NCBI RefSeq assembly: GCF_007655135.1 | Contig: NC_045128.1 | Coordinates: forward strand, 17,190,230 to 17,254,229 | Length of the DNA stretch: 64,000 bases | Direction of reading: 5' to 3' | From: Punica granatum | Lineage: Eukaryota > Streptophyta > Magnoliopsida > Myrtales > Lythraceae | Position numbers and translations under genes: made by a program | Part shown: positions 10,686 to 21,337 of the stretch, in pieces | Layout: the number at the start of each line of letters is the position of its first letter | Numbering within the stretch: the first letter of the stretch is position 1 | The notes under the pieces: model-generated | The model's input: the letters and a program-made list of their open reading frames with translations, nothing else | What the model was told of the DNA's origin: nothing | Database searches by the model: none

Positions 10686-10918
10686 TAGAGTCTTGCTCTC
10701 ACACAGATGCTTCAATCCTTGGCTCGAAACAGAAGGCCGACCAGAACTCCAAGACCATGCCGTTCACCCGATACTGCGGCAGCTCAACCCACTCATTGGC
10801 TGCAACATCATACAGAATATACCGGAAAACCTCTTCTGAATTCAGGCAAATCAATACCACAATACCCGATCATTCAATCCGACACAGTTGATGTCCACCT
10901 TCTTGCCACAAAACTCGA
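10686..10918 (-). pseudogene. inverted fragment of the F-box gene 3' end
   Basis: The minus strand matches the last 210 or so bases of the F-box coding sequence at 16941-18179 plus about 15 bases after its stop. It starts at residues EFYGKKMDINCVGLNDRV of the parent and ends at the stop and CTAAA beyond it. An 8-base duplication (TGGTATTG, near 10855-10862) breaks the frame. The parent lies about 7.3 kb to the right on the opposite strand. The copy includes untranslated flank and carries no poly(A) tail, so DNA-level duplication fits better than retroposition. Confidence 0.92.
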
Positions 10919-13621
10919 TTAAGAGAGAACAAGTTGATATGAATATAATAATATAATATAACAAATGGGGTTGTGCATGTCGTGCCATCCATGTATCACT
11001 CATATGTATACGATACCACTCTTTATTCCTCCAATCGATATGTGACACGTGTCCTTGAAATTAATCTAATCATCATCGATCAAATTCAATGTGATGAATT
11101 GGAGTAAAGGGAGTTAGAACTTAGAAAGCAATTTGTAATTTCTCTTTGTAACCTCCCATGGCTAATCACTATAATTTGAGGTCTGGGAAAGGTTTTCGAG
11201 ACACACGACAGGACAATATATTCCATTTCACATCCTCGTTACACACTTGAGAGTACTGGTCAAGAAAGCTAGCTAATGAATACAAATTCTTGAAGCGGCT
11301 TCACGAAGTAGCATTTAAATGACGGACAGAAGGTAGTTTGCGTTTGTCATCACGGTCTAACCGACAACTCAATACATGCGTGTCCTTTGGTACATTCAAT
11401 TCGATCGAAACTCAAGTTTTATTTTGTAACAATAAATCATTAATCAATTTGCTCTAATCCACGCGTAAGTTTTTTTTTTTCCTAAATGTAGCTGGTACTT
11501 GAAAGTGACTTAGTGCAATATTGTCAAATATCTCATAAGTACTTCCAATAATTTTGGCACTTTTTAGTATTAGTTTACTAAGTTTGTGTTTGTTTTTAAA
11601 GATGGATTACTATTATATCCAACTTAATTATATTCTTTCTTAAATTCAACAATATAATTTTATTTTTTTATCATTTAATAATATTTCTTCATCATATTTT
11701 TTTAATCTTTTTTATAATTATTTTTTTAATAATAAATTTTTATTTACTTTCGTATTTATATATACATAAAAAAAAAATCGCGTGTATGGTTTAGTAATTA
11801 GCGAGCTATGCTTTTTCATCAGCTTCGACCCTACAAAACCGGACAAACAAAAGGAACAGTGTTCAATCGGACGGGGGGAGAGAGAGAAAGAGAGAGAGCG
11901 GCGATCTTTTTTGCCCAATTTTCTAATAACCCTAAAGAAATCCGTGGATTATGGGGGGCGGCATTTTGACTTTTTAGTTTTCATTATTATTAAGCAGAGC
12001 GGGGCATGGCCCGAGGAGAGGGAAGACCCCAGAAAAGCTATGGGGAGAGAGGGAGAGAGATTCCATCAACGAGGCTAGCAAAAGTTGGGGCATGGCGCTC
12101 ATTGTTCCCTTTTGCTTTCCGAAGGTCACAGCACAACCCAGCTAATAAACTCCTAAAAACGTGAACCCCCAAAAAATCCGCACCATCCTTTACCTAAAAG
12201 GAAAAAAAGATGAAGACAAGAAAGGGAAGGATTTGGATCTTCGACGGCTAGAAAATGAGGTATTCTATGTGGAGGGTGCGACGGATCTAGAATTAGCTCA
12301 AAGGGGGATAAATTCAAGAAAAATAAACCTACAACAAAATCACAATGTTAAGAAGGTAGAGCACGATAATTTCATGGAGAAAGTGATAAAACTTGATAAT
12401 TTTATAATTTTTGCATCCATATTTTCATATAATTTTGCAAGACTCAAACCGCATACCGAGGCTGGCCTCGATTGTTTTCAAGTAATTTCACTAAATTGTT
12501 TTTGATGCTACTCGACTTAGAGATCAAGGTAGGCTGTACGAAAATTCCATGCAAGCTCAATATTGAGCCGATCCAAGTCAAACCATCCGGAATTTTGGAG
12601 AACCCTAGAATTAGGGACATTTCTGGGGTTAGTTTTTTTTTTTTTAATTCTATTTCGAGTTCGGGAACAAGTTTGGATTTCAAAATTGAAAACCCATTTA
12701 ACCCAAACTGCCATTTTTTTTTGTGGAAACCTGCCCTAAATTTTTACTTAAACATATTTAATATATTTATCTATATATAGAATTAACTTATAAGGCCATG
12801 TTTGTTATCCCAAATTTTAATTGGGATCGGATAAGAATAAACATAGAATATAAGTCCCGGGATAATTAACTGTTTAGCTGTTTGGAAAGTCATAGGATAC
12901 GTGTCATGGATTTCTAAAATCCTATCCATAAACATAGAGTGCGCTTGGATTATTCAAATTACTATATTAAATGAAAAAAATAATTATGATTTAATATGAA
13001 TAAAACCAAAATGCATTGAGTTTGCACTTTAAATATAGTTAAAAAAGTAGGACAATAACAATATGTAAATCAAATACACCTAAGCTAACAAAGAAATTAA
13101 TCAACAGAAAAGAAGTCAAAATTATTAGAATTGATAAAACATTTAACTTAGTGAGTAAATGAGAATGACGATTATTGTAATTTTATAAGGAAAAAATAAA
13201 ATAATTAATATATTAAATAATCTCCTATATGTTTTCATCGTTTTGTTTCTTTTTCGTCTTCGACTCTTCATCTTTCCTACTGTATCTCCAATTTTATCTT
13301 ACTCCTCATTTGTCTTATTTTCTGTGAAGTAATATGTGATTTAATGCAGATATGGGCATATGTAGAATTGAATATGGGTTAACCAAAAATTGACTCGATA
13401 AAACCCGATCCGCAAATTGTTTTTTCTTCGTTATATTTGATTTAGGCTCTCGGGGATGGTTTTGAAATCCTCGATCTGACCAAGTTAGTTCCCTGAATTT
13501 TTCTCCAAAATCCACCATTACTCGACCTTCAAACGGCCCACCCCTAGATCTAGATAACTCAAATTCGACATTAATTGAATAGTAAATTCTAAAAGGATCA
13601 AAGCCCATAATGAAGATGGTA
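10919..13621. other. AT-rich intergenic region, no gene
   Basis: Long AT-rich stretch with homopolymers and a GA-rich low-complexity patch (11870-12070). A stretch at about 12796-12960 has internal palindromic pieces around CCCAAATTTTAATTGGGAT and may be another short transposon, but ends are unclear. The short open frames here have no domains. Confidence 0.4.
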
Positions 13622-14407
13622 TAATAATCCAAAAAAACATGAATTTTGACCCTATTTATTAAATTTTGGTACGAACTTTTTTTGCCAACAAATTTTATTT
13701 TTTGACAAAAAAGGAACGAACTTTGATTTTCTTGTCACCTTAGGCATTTGTGCCATTTTCCATTCATTTTGCTAACTTGGCGGAAAATAATGTCTACGCG
13801 ATAAATGGTGTCATGCTACTTCAGCAAAAATTTTAAAAAATTAAAGGAAAAAAAGTGAGAAAGGCATTGATCGGAGAAAGGTGAACCACTACCCCTCGAA
13901 TGGAGTTGCTGGCGACCCTAGAGGGCACCGATAAACCTAATTAGGGGAGTGATGGACGAGTAAAATTGGGAGAATCCTCAAATTGAGGTTCTCCCTATTT
14001 CGGCGGGTGGGACCTCGATTTCGGTCACCAACCTTGGGGATTCTCCCGATTTTGACGGGTAAGGTTTTGATCCTAGTCACCAGCCTTGATTGGGATAGTT
14101 GACGCTCTCCGAGGTCGTTGATGACCCCAATCGGGGTTATGGTGGCTACCCAGGACCCTCACCCTTTCTCGATGAAAGCATTTCTCTCTTTTTTTATTTT
14201 TCTTAATTTTTTTTATATTTTTGTTAATATGACGTGACATCGTTTTTCATGTAGACACCGTTTTCCTCCACGTCAGCAAAACTGATGAAAAATGACACTG
14301 ATGCCTAACTTGAGAAGAAAATCAAAGTTTGTGCTTTTTTTACAAAAAAATAAAGTTCGTGCCAAAATTGAAAAATTGTCAAAGTTCATGATTTTTTGAG
14401 TCATTAA
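13622..14407. mobile_element. Mutator-like non-autonomous element with long terminal inverted repeats
   Basis: The left arm (about 13622-13815) and right arm (about 14228-14407) are inverted copies of each other over about 170-190 bases. Shared segments include TTTTGGYACGAACTTT, CAAACTTTGATTTTCTT and TGTCTACRYG. The interior (about 13870-14170) is GC-richer, non-coding and made of related short blocks. Long inverted repeats with no transposase are typical of Mutator-type MITEs. A 9-bp target duplication was looked for and not found, so the family call is an inference from structure. Confidence 0.7.
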
Positions 14408-15049
14408 CCCCAATAAAAATAACATATAATTCTTTTTTTTAAGTAAGTGCATTTTTTCGATTACAAGAGATGTTCATGGACCTAATATAATAAAATAGAA
14501 ATCATAATATCTAACAAATGATACGGGCAGTTCGATGCCAGTACTGAACCTGTAACTTCTTGGTTGGCAGGCGAGGTGTGCGGTACTGCATTACACCTTC
14601 TTTTGAAGAAAGTGCATACAGAGGTGATACTATATGCATCATAAACTTTCCCTACATAGGAAATACAAATATTCGATGAGTATTATTTATCCATTTGGCT
14701 ATATAGCACCCAATTAGAATCCTTAAACGTGTGAAGTCAACCTCACAATGAGCCCACATATTTCACTTATAAGCATCTATATAGAATATTAAAAGCCGGG
14801 TCAAATTATCGAAAAACGCCACGTAGGACGAATGAGGCTTCTCCTTGTGTGACTCCTCGATCAATCGCTAACAACCATATCAAAAGTGGCATAATATTAT
14901 GTTGTCATATCGGTTCACGAAACCTAAATTATTTGCAATTATGGAAGACAAAAATATTAATATTATAAATCTATTAAACTGTTCATAATTTGCTGGGTGG
15001 TTTACACAGAGACACTTGCACGAAAATATTAAATTTTCATGAAAATATA
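14408..15049. other. intergenic, no gene
   Basis: AT-rich sequence. A stretch near 14530-14590 resembles a degenerate tRNA-like or SINE tail read on the minus strand, but box A and box B could not both be placed. No gene supported. Confidence 0.35.
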
Positions 15050-15310
15050 TAATAGGGTGGCGCCCTCTATGGCCTCGATTCCGTCCTGATTCTAAGGAGT
15101 GAGAGTCTCGATTCCGGCCACCACGCCCCGATTAGGGTCACCAGCGCCTTCTGTGGCCTCGATTTCGTCCAAATTAATTGAAAATTTGACGTCATGCTAG
15201 AATTATTATCAAATCGAAAGTTTGTGTATTTTAAAGTTAAGGATAAAAGTTCATGTTAGAATTGTTAAAATGCGAAAAGTTTGTACCTTTTTTGGTTATT
15301 AACTCTATAT
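15050..15310. mobile_element. partial relative of the 13622-14407 element
   Basis: The same type of GC-richer core (CCTCGATTCCGTCC, GCCCCGATTAGGGTCACC) is followed by a right-arm-like sequence (AAAGTTTGTGT, AAAGTTCATGTTAGAATTG, GGTTATTAACT). No left arm is seen, so this is a truncated or decayed copy. Confidence 0.5.
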
Positions 15311-15477
15311 AATATGTCACTCGGAATGTTTAATATAAACAATAATAAAAATAAAAATCATTTTTATAGAATTATAATAGTAATTTTACTGATTATCGCA
15401 ATCATTCTAGTCTGCGTATATGTTCGAGCCTATTCGTCTAGTTCTAATTAGTTGTTACCCATTTAAAATTGATGAGC

Positions 15478-15625
15478 AATATTAATAAGGGTTAGTGACG
15501 CTTATTCATATTAAGCAAAATCTTGAATTCAAGTCTTGTGAAAGAAAAAATTATTGATTAGAAGAGTTTTATCCTTTAGCGGGTTGATCCGGTTTGAACT
15601 GAATTAATCGGGCTCCATTGAAGTT
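15478..15625 (+). mobile_element. tRNA-derived SINE-like copy A
   Basis: Shares its length and order of blocks with a minus-strand copy at about 20140-20290: a GGTTAGT start, a box-B-like TTCAAGTCTTGTGAA, an A-rich run and a GGGTTGAYC-CATTG-ACTTC-like tail. The internal GATTCAAGTCT resembles a Pol III box B. No sharp ends or target duplications were fixed. Confidence 0.45.
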
Positions 15626-15659
15626 CTAGATACCAAGGCATGCACCAAAAAATTGATGA

Positions 15660-16872
15660 GTAATACTCAACTAATGTGTTTTCATGTAGGGAAACGCCTC
15701 CTGCTGCCCACCGGCGATCAGCATCACATATAGCCAATAATTCCGACTACATGACGAAATTATAAACATCATATGCTTTAGAGTTGGACCTGTAGAAATT
15801 CAACCCTATCTGGTGAGAATTTCTTTTTGTTATTGTTGAAGTCAATAGCATATCTTGGAGCTCACATACATACACTCGCCCGTAGACCCACACGTGCTGT
15901 ATAAGAACCCAATGTCAAATGCCTAAACTGCTTTTGTCGTGCTACTTTCTTTTTGATATATACTTCTTATATATAATATATATAGGTATATAATTAAAAA
16001 ATCACGCACAAAGCCGAGCATGAGCATGAGCATGAGCTTAGTCTTCCTCCGCTTCCTTTTCTTTTCAGACTAAAGTTACCATAAGAAATACCCCGTCTCA
16101 GACCTGTTTTTTTTTTAGCTTTGGAGGGACTTTGGTATGCTCTTTTCGTATTGAGTTTTGGTCTACAAGCTAACCCGAATCCTAGGCCCCCTTCTCTCCT
16201 CCATCCACACACCAAGTCAAACCACTAAATCCATTTGACTAATCAAAGTAACAGCACAAATTTCATTCTACTCCGACATACTTCAATAGAGTAGTAATAT
16301 AGTGGAGGCTGAAAGCCCAAACATCTAAATATAATCATGTTGTTGAAAGTGGTATAGCGCAATAACGCTTGTCATGACCTGATAATTAAGAAACTTTAGA
16401 CTCTCTCTGCAATAAAGATAAGAACATCACATTTTTTTTTCTTTTACTATCTTATACATATATATATATATATATATTATAGAGCGACACGAATAGTCCA
16501 ACGGTAAGAATTTAATCTAAAACCTATATATACTATCATGCGGGAATACTAGTCTACGCATCCCTTTCTCAATATACGTATTTTCAAACGTATTACCCCG
16601 AGTGGAGTGCATGCAGTGCTGTGGTGCTCTTATTCCTGTTTGGGGGAAACATTATTTATCCAATACACACTCGGACTCAACTCGCTCAGCACACTGACAC
16701 TCAACACACAATACGCTCTCCAGTGTCAACGCCTCAACAGCTAAAAGCGAAAGCAGAAAGGAGCATCCCAGGAAGGAAGAACACGAACGCCCATCAGCAC
16801 GAAGCTTCCTCCCCCCACCTTCACTTTCCCTTTTGTTCGTTTGCCGTCTCTGTCCATCTCTGCACTCTCTTC
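15660..16872. other. 5' flank of the F-box gene
   Basis: No coding sequence supported. Contains a GAGCAT hexamer array (about 16016-16038), a TA dinucleotide run (about 16459-16480) and CT/CA-rich sequence close to the gene. Probably holds the upstream promoter. Confidence 0.4.
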
Positions 16873-16880
16873 TTTATAAA
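16873..16880 (+). promoter_or_regulatory. TATA box of the F-box gene
   Basis: TTTATAAA, 61 bases upstream of the ATG at 16941 and preceded by a CT-rich run. Transcription would start near 16905. This excludes the upstream ATG at 16833, which lies before the TATA box. Confidence 0.6.
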
Positions 16881-16940
16881 CCCCAAAGTCCCACCACTCA
16901 TCAACAGCTCTGTGTTCTCCAGTACTCTCGACCAGCAGCC

Positions 16941-18179
16941 ATGGAGAGAGGTACTGATTCCCGCGGGAAGAGGAAGCTACAAGAAGAAGAAGGAGACGGC
17001 TATGGCGCCCTGAGCTTGGACGAGCTCAACCAGGATCTCCTCGAGAGGGTCCTATCCCGGCTCCCCACCTCCACGTTCCTCAGCCTCACCTCCGTCTGCA
17101 AGCGCTGGAAATCCATCTCCGACTCCCCCACCTTCAAGCTTGCCTGCTCCGAGGTCCCCGCCCGCGACCCCTGGTTCCTCATGGTCGGTCCCCTCCCCCG
17201 ACCCGGCAAATGCATCGTCTTCGATTCCGTCGGACGCAACTGGAAGCAGCTCGGCCGCTCGCCCCTCCTGCTCTCGAAGCTCGACTCGATCCCCGTCGCC
17301 TCATCGGGCGGCCTCGTGTGCTTCCGCGGGGCGCGCGACGGGGACCTCGCCGTGTGCAACCCCTTGACAGGCTCGGCCCGCGAGATCCCCCGGTCTGACC
17401 TGCCCTCCGACGCCCGGACCCTCCACGCCATAGTGATGCGGTCTAGGCCCCTCCGGGACCATTCCTTTGATATCATAGTAGTCCACGGTGAATTCCCGAA
17501 ACTATTCTTCAAAGGCTTCGACTCGAAGCTCGGCACTTGGGGACCCGATATCGCCCTCACCCGAATCTCTAGTGTCTTGAATTCCGATTCATTGGAGGCC
17601 GAATCCACCAGCGAGTCGGTATACTTCCTCAGCAAGGCAGGCGACGTAGTGGCCACTGACATGCTCCGCAGCCCCTCGAAGCAGTACTCATCCGTGATGA
17701 TCGTGGAAGATGGAGGTGAGATACTCTATTTTCTCAGCTCGTCAGGGACAGTGGTCGGCTGCGATTTGGCCCGGGGTTCCTTCTCCGAGTACCCAAGGCT
17801 CCTGCCCTTCTGCTTGGAGTACTCCATCGATGTAATGGAGTGCCGGGGGGAAATGGTGGTCGCCGTACTGTCGGAGTTCCTCGATACTGCGAGCCTTCGA
17901 ATTTGGAGGTTTGACGAGGAGTGCCGATCGTGGGCCCAGATGGCTGCTATGCCACCTTCGATGTCCCACGAGTTCTATGGCAAGAAGATGGACATTAACT
18001 GTGTCGGATTGAATGATCGGGTATTGATTTGCCTGAATTCAGGAGAGGTTTTCCGGTATATTCTGTATGATGTTGCAGCCAATGAGTGGGTTGAGCTGCC
18101 GCAGTATCGGGTGAACGGCGTGGGCTTGGAGTTCTCGTCGGCCTTCTCTTTCGAGCCAAGGATTGAAGCATCTGTGTGA
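16941..18179 (+). CDS. F-box protein, FBX13-like
   Basis: A 412-residue intronless protein. After a charged N-terminus, residues about 24-75 form an F-box (LSLDELNQDLLERVLSRLP then SVCKRWKSI), the part that binds SKP1 in SCF ubiquitin ligases. The rest (about 85-400) shows FDSVGRNWKQL, ASSGGLVCF, VCNPLTGSAREIP and EWVELP motifs of the kelch/beta-propeller-like C-terminal region of plant F-box proteins, which selects substrates. Overall it resembles Arabidopsis F-box only protein 13; this is recognition from memory and the substrate is unknown. The start at 16941 has a good context (GCCATGG) and lies just after the TATA box. The 5' half is very GC-rich, unlike the flanks. No breaks; it looks functional. 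Its 3' end was copied, inverted, to 10686-10918. Confidence 0.93.
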   Translation: MERGTDSRGKRKLQEEEGDGYGALSLDELNQDLLERVLSRLPTSTFLSLTSVCKRWKSISDSPTFKLACSEVPARDPWFLMVGPLPRPGKCIVFDSVGRNWKQLGRSPLLLSKLDSIPVASSGGLVCFRGARDGDLAVCNPLTGSAREIPRSDLPSDARTLHAIVMRSRPLRDHSFDIIVVHGEFPKLFFKGFDSKLGTWGPDIALTRISSVLNSDSLEAESTSESVYFLSKAGDVVATDMLRSPSKQYSSVMIVEDGGEILYFLSSSGTVVGCDLARGSFSEYPRLLPFCLEYSIDVMECRGEMVVAVLSEFLDTASLRIWRFDEECRSWAQMAAMPPSMSHEFYGKKMDINCVGLNDRVLICLNSGEVFRYILYDVAANEWVELPQYRVNGVGLEFSSAFSFEPRIEASV

Positions 18180-18396
18180 GAGCAAGACACTAAAGAAATT
18201 ATTTTTTTTTTCCTTTTCTCCTATATTAGTGATAACTGAGGGACGATGTGAATTCAGGCGTTCTCTCTTGCGATTTTTTATTCGTTCTTTTGTTTTCTCC
18301 TTTTTCTTATTCCCAAATTGATTTTTCGTTATTTTCTTTCAACGTTGATGAGTACGATCAGTAGTATATTGTTCTGGTCTCGCTTTGACCCTTACC

Positions 18397-18473
18397 GTAA
18401 GTTTTTTTTTCCCTGTATTTTTTGAGAATTGTTCTGTTGTATTCATTTAGCGGTGATCTCTTGATTTTTCCAG
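18397..18473 (+). other. candidate 77-bp intron in the 3' UTR of the F-box gene
   Basis: GTAAGT at 18397 and TTTTTCCAG ending at 18473 are strong plant splice signals, with a T-rich interior. It lies 218 bases after the stop codon. If used, the stop is well upstream of an exon junction, which could expose the transcript to nonsense-mediated decay. Splicing is inferred from signals alone. Confidence 0.4.
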
Positions 18474-18599
18474 GCCAAGATTTGATTGGCTGAGAAAAGA
18501 GCAGAGGGGCTTTCAGTTTCTCAGAGCTGTTTTCTATGTCACGTGTGGTTGGAAATCTCGGATTTCGGATCTTGATCATGTGCAGATCATGAGTCTCGA

Positions 18600-19940
18600 G
18601 TGACCTGTAAAAAATGAAGGATTGAGGGAGAGTCTCGATCTCATTCTCTGGTGCTTAAATGATAATGTATTGAAGAAAGGTAGAAGAATTGAAGTTAAGG
18701 TTTAGAGGTACCTAAAGAGGTATTTATAAGAGTCCTGAGATATCTATATCGGGATATCGTAATATGTGTATAATATTAAATAATAAATAACAAGTAGATG
18801 TACTTGTCATATATGTGATTAAAGATAGAATAATATATCGTAGATAATATATATATCAGTAGAATATTTAAGAAATAATTTTAAAAATATTAGAAGATGT
18901 ATTTAGTTACCAAATCTGGAGTATTAATATGGGCTCAGGTCAGTAAGTTGGGCCGAACAAGTCAGACCAATAACATAAGCCCCCCACTCCAATGAGCTCG
19001 AGTTTCGAGAAGCCGCGGGAGTATATCAACGTCGTTGTTGATGTCGCATCGTAGGCGATGGCCTTTTCATGTTGTGGCTGGAGTGACGTTGTGCGTCAAG
19101 TTTGTTGTGCCATTTGATGCAAGGAATCCCTGTCGCTGTAAAAACTGAGGAGACCTTCTCTGTAGAAAGCGAATCTGACTTCAAGATTAGAGGAGGTAAA
19201 AGTACAGTGCAAAAAATTTCCTCTTCTTGAGCTCTCTCTCTCGACCCGAGCTTGTTTCTCTCCTAGAAGAGGGCTCGATTCGTCATGGTGATGGGAGGAA
19301 GATGGATGTATCAAGGAAGGAAGGAGATGGGGAAGGAAAGATGGATGGATTGAGGGAGGAAGACATGGAGAAGAGCAACAAAAAGGGTTGATGAGAGAGA
19401 GAGAGAGGAAGTTGAGGGGAGAGAAGGATTAGGAACTTTTTGAAAATATAAAAAATTATGGATCATTTTTTAATTTTTAAAAATTTGAAATCAAATATAA
19501 TCATATTTCATTCCGTTACTGAAGCCATAAAGGCTTGTCCGTATTGGCTCGAGTGTGGAACTCGTGGTCTCTTTAAATTCAAATGCAGAGAGAAAATCCG
19601 CATCTAGTCAATTGTCCCCCCACTTGCCCAAGTATGGAAGAGAAATGCTCATTTTGTGGTTAAACATTTAACATAGATGTCCAACCCCGGTCCTAGTCAT
19701 TTCGTTGTTTAACTTAGAGTACAAAAGTCTAGCCCCGACTTGTAGTCAGTTCTTGAATCCACATGGAAAATTGAAATAAAAAATCATAAGTTTATAAGAG
19801 ATTATGTACCAAATACCTACCTTGATCAGATCTATTGCCATTTCTACAGATACTCTCATGCGGCAATATGTGGTCTTTCACTCTTTGTGTCAGATGCACT
19901 TGAATAGGGGACACCGGTTAGTCCCTTTCTTATGAGATTT
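18600..19940. other. intergenic; possible old LTR-like sequence
   Basis: The part at 18640-19010 contains TATTTATAAGAGTCC and ACATAAGCCCCCCACTCC, reminiscent of LTR and polypurine-tract sequence (on the minus strand), but no partner copy exists in the window. The part at 19200-19430 is GA-rich low complexity. No gene supported. Confidence 0.3.
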
Positions 19941-19944
19941 TAAA

Positions 19945-20125
19945 GGCACACCAATGTGGGTTGGTACGGGTGGCACAACACCTTTTTCTTAAATGAGGTC
20001 CTAGGTTCAAGTCTTTTAAATGAAGAATATCCATGACTAGGAAAGTTGTACCCATTAGTGGAACGATCAAGTTCGAACCTCGGTTAGGGAAGGCTCATAG
20101 GATTTCTGGGTCAAACAAAAGAAAA
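19945..20125 (+). mobile_element. SINE-like sequence C
   Basis: GTTGGTACGGGTGG followed about 45 bases later by GGTTCAAGTCT resembles the box A and box B of a Pol III promoter at tRNA-like spacing. The tail contains a second box-B-like motif. It is only loosely related to copies A and B. Confidence 0.4.
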
Positions 20126-20139
20126 AGAATTTTTTTGGG

Positions 20140-20290
20140 TGTGTACGAAGTCCAATGAGTCCCGACTAATGGGTCAACCTACTAAGGGTAAAAATTTCTT
20201 ATAAATGAATTTTTCTATTCACAAGACTTGAATCCGAAAGATTATTTAAGGTAAATAAACGTCGAATCACTTAAACTAATCCTCGTTGAT
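20140..20290 (-). mobile_element. tRNA-derived SINE-like copy B
   Basis: On the minus strand it reads GGATTAGTTTAAGTGATTC (box-A-like) and, about 30 bases on, GGATTCAAGTCTTGTGAA (box-B-like), then a tail ending in GGGACTCATTGGACTTC. The same order is found in copy A. Confidence 0.5.
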
Positions 20291-20683
20291 AAAGAAAATA
20301 GAATTTAATGGCACATTTTATCCACTTAGTCAACGCTATATCGTTTCCTTCTTCATCTCAAGCCCTCATAATTTACTCGAGAGGATAGGCAAAAATGACC
20401 TCGAGAGATGAAAATGGTCTCAAATTGCGCTCGAGCCATTTTTTACATCAAACTGAACTCAGACAATTGAAAATTACATCATCGATGATCCTCCGTCCAC
20501 GCTCCGTGAAAAATCAAATGGAAACCTCTGACGTGGCTTATAATATTATTTCTTTGTTGCTTTCCCTCTCTTCCCTTCATTTTTAACAGACACCGTGGCA
20601 TTGAAAGTGTGAAAATCCCTAATCTCCAAATTGAAGAGCCAAAATCCCTAATTCGCAAATTCAATCGCTGAACAACGACTATA

Positions 20684-21274
20684 ATGGTGAAGGCGGAATG
20701 TTGTGAATGCAATAGGGGTATCTGTTGCAAAGAAGATCGACTGCATAGGCATGCCGAAGATGTCGATTCAAGTTGGTGTGGCTCGAGCATGGTGAATGGA
20801 TGGAAGAGACTGCATAGGCATACTGATGAAGATTTAAGCTGGTGTGGCTCGAGTATGGCGAATGGAAGGAAAAGAGAATGGATTTGTGGTTGTGGGCGAC
20901 ATGTTTCGATTCTGACATCGAAGACTTTCAAGAATTTTGGGAGGAAGTTCCTTCAGTGCCTATTTTTTCAGGTGATTTTCAAATACACAAATTTGTTAGC
21001 ATCGCAATATTGAGAAATCAATAAAAGTTACTGATGTTTGTGATCCTTACTTTTTTGATGGATTTGATCGACGAAGAACAAGTTAATCACCTGTGGATAT
21101 TTCAAGTGGTTGGATGAGGTCTCTAATATGACAGTGGATGGAAATCAGAATACAGAGAGGACAGAGGTTACTCATACTGATGAAGAGGCTGCTGAAGTAG
21201 TAGCTCAGAGGTTGGTTGTTTCCAAGCTAAAGAGAAAGAATTTGATGTATCGAGATAGAGTGAAGAGGCTGTAG
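20684..21274 (+). CDS. GRF-type zinc-finger protein, two exons
   Basis: Predicted exon 1 is 20684-20971 (96 codons, phase 0) and exon 2 is 21077-21274, with a 105-bp intron starting GTGATT and ending GAAG. The joined 161-residue protein has a GRF zinc finger: CGCGRHV...TSKTFKNFGRKF..C in exon 1 and CGYFKWLDE in exon 2, supplying the four metal-binding cysteines. GRF fingers bind nucleic acid, often single-stranded DNA. Upstream is a 23-residue internal repeat (RLHRHAEDVD and RLHRHTDEDL, each followed by SWCGSSM). The C-terminal part is a basic helix. Right after the stop the same frame encodes a hydrophobic segment to 21337, the tail anchor found in many plant GRF proteins, so the TAG may be a recent truncation. 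It could also be a pseudogene. Confidence 0.6.
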
Positions 21275-21337
21275 ATTGTCTGCATTGTATTGGTCATTTT
21301 ATTGGCATTGCTGTTGATTAAAGATAGTATGAAGTAG
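21275..21337 (+). other. in-frame hydrophobic tail after the GRF stop codon
   Basis: Twenty codons in the same frame, mostly Ile, Val and Leu (IVCIVLVILLALLLIKDSMK), then TAG. It would form a single membrane helix. Its position directly after the amber codon suggests that it was once translated. Confidence 0.5.

Noticed and set aside
10513..10839. 108-codon open frame on the plus strand
   Set aside because: It spans the MITE and the antisense of the F-box fragment; an artefact.
12161..12505. 114-codon open frame
   Set aside because: Low-complexity Lys/Asn-rich translation with no domain and no promoter or splice context.
14530..14590. Possible tRNA gene or SINE head
   Set aside because: Box-like motifs could not be placed together and no cloverleaf was found.
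16833..16940. Upstream ATG giving a 448-residue F-box protein
   Set aside because: It lies upstream of the TATA box at 16873 and adds residues unlike any F-box N-terminus.
17000..17662. 220-codon open frame on the minus strand inside the F-box gene
   Set aside because: It is antisense to an intact F-box coding sequence with clear domains; GC-rich third positions produce long shadow frames.
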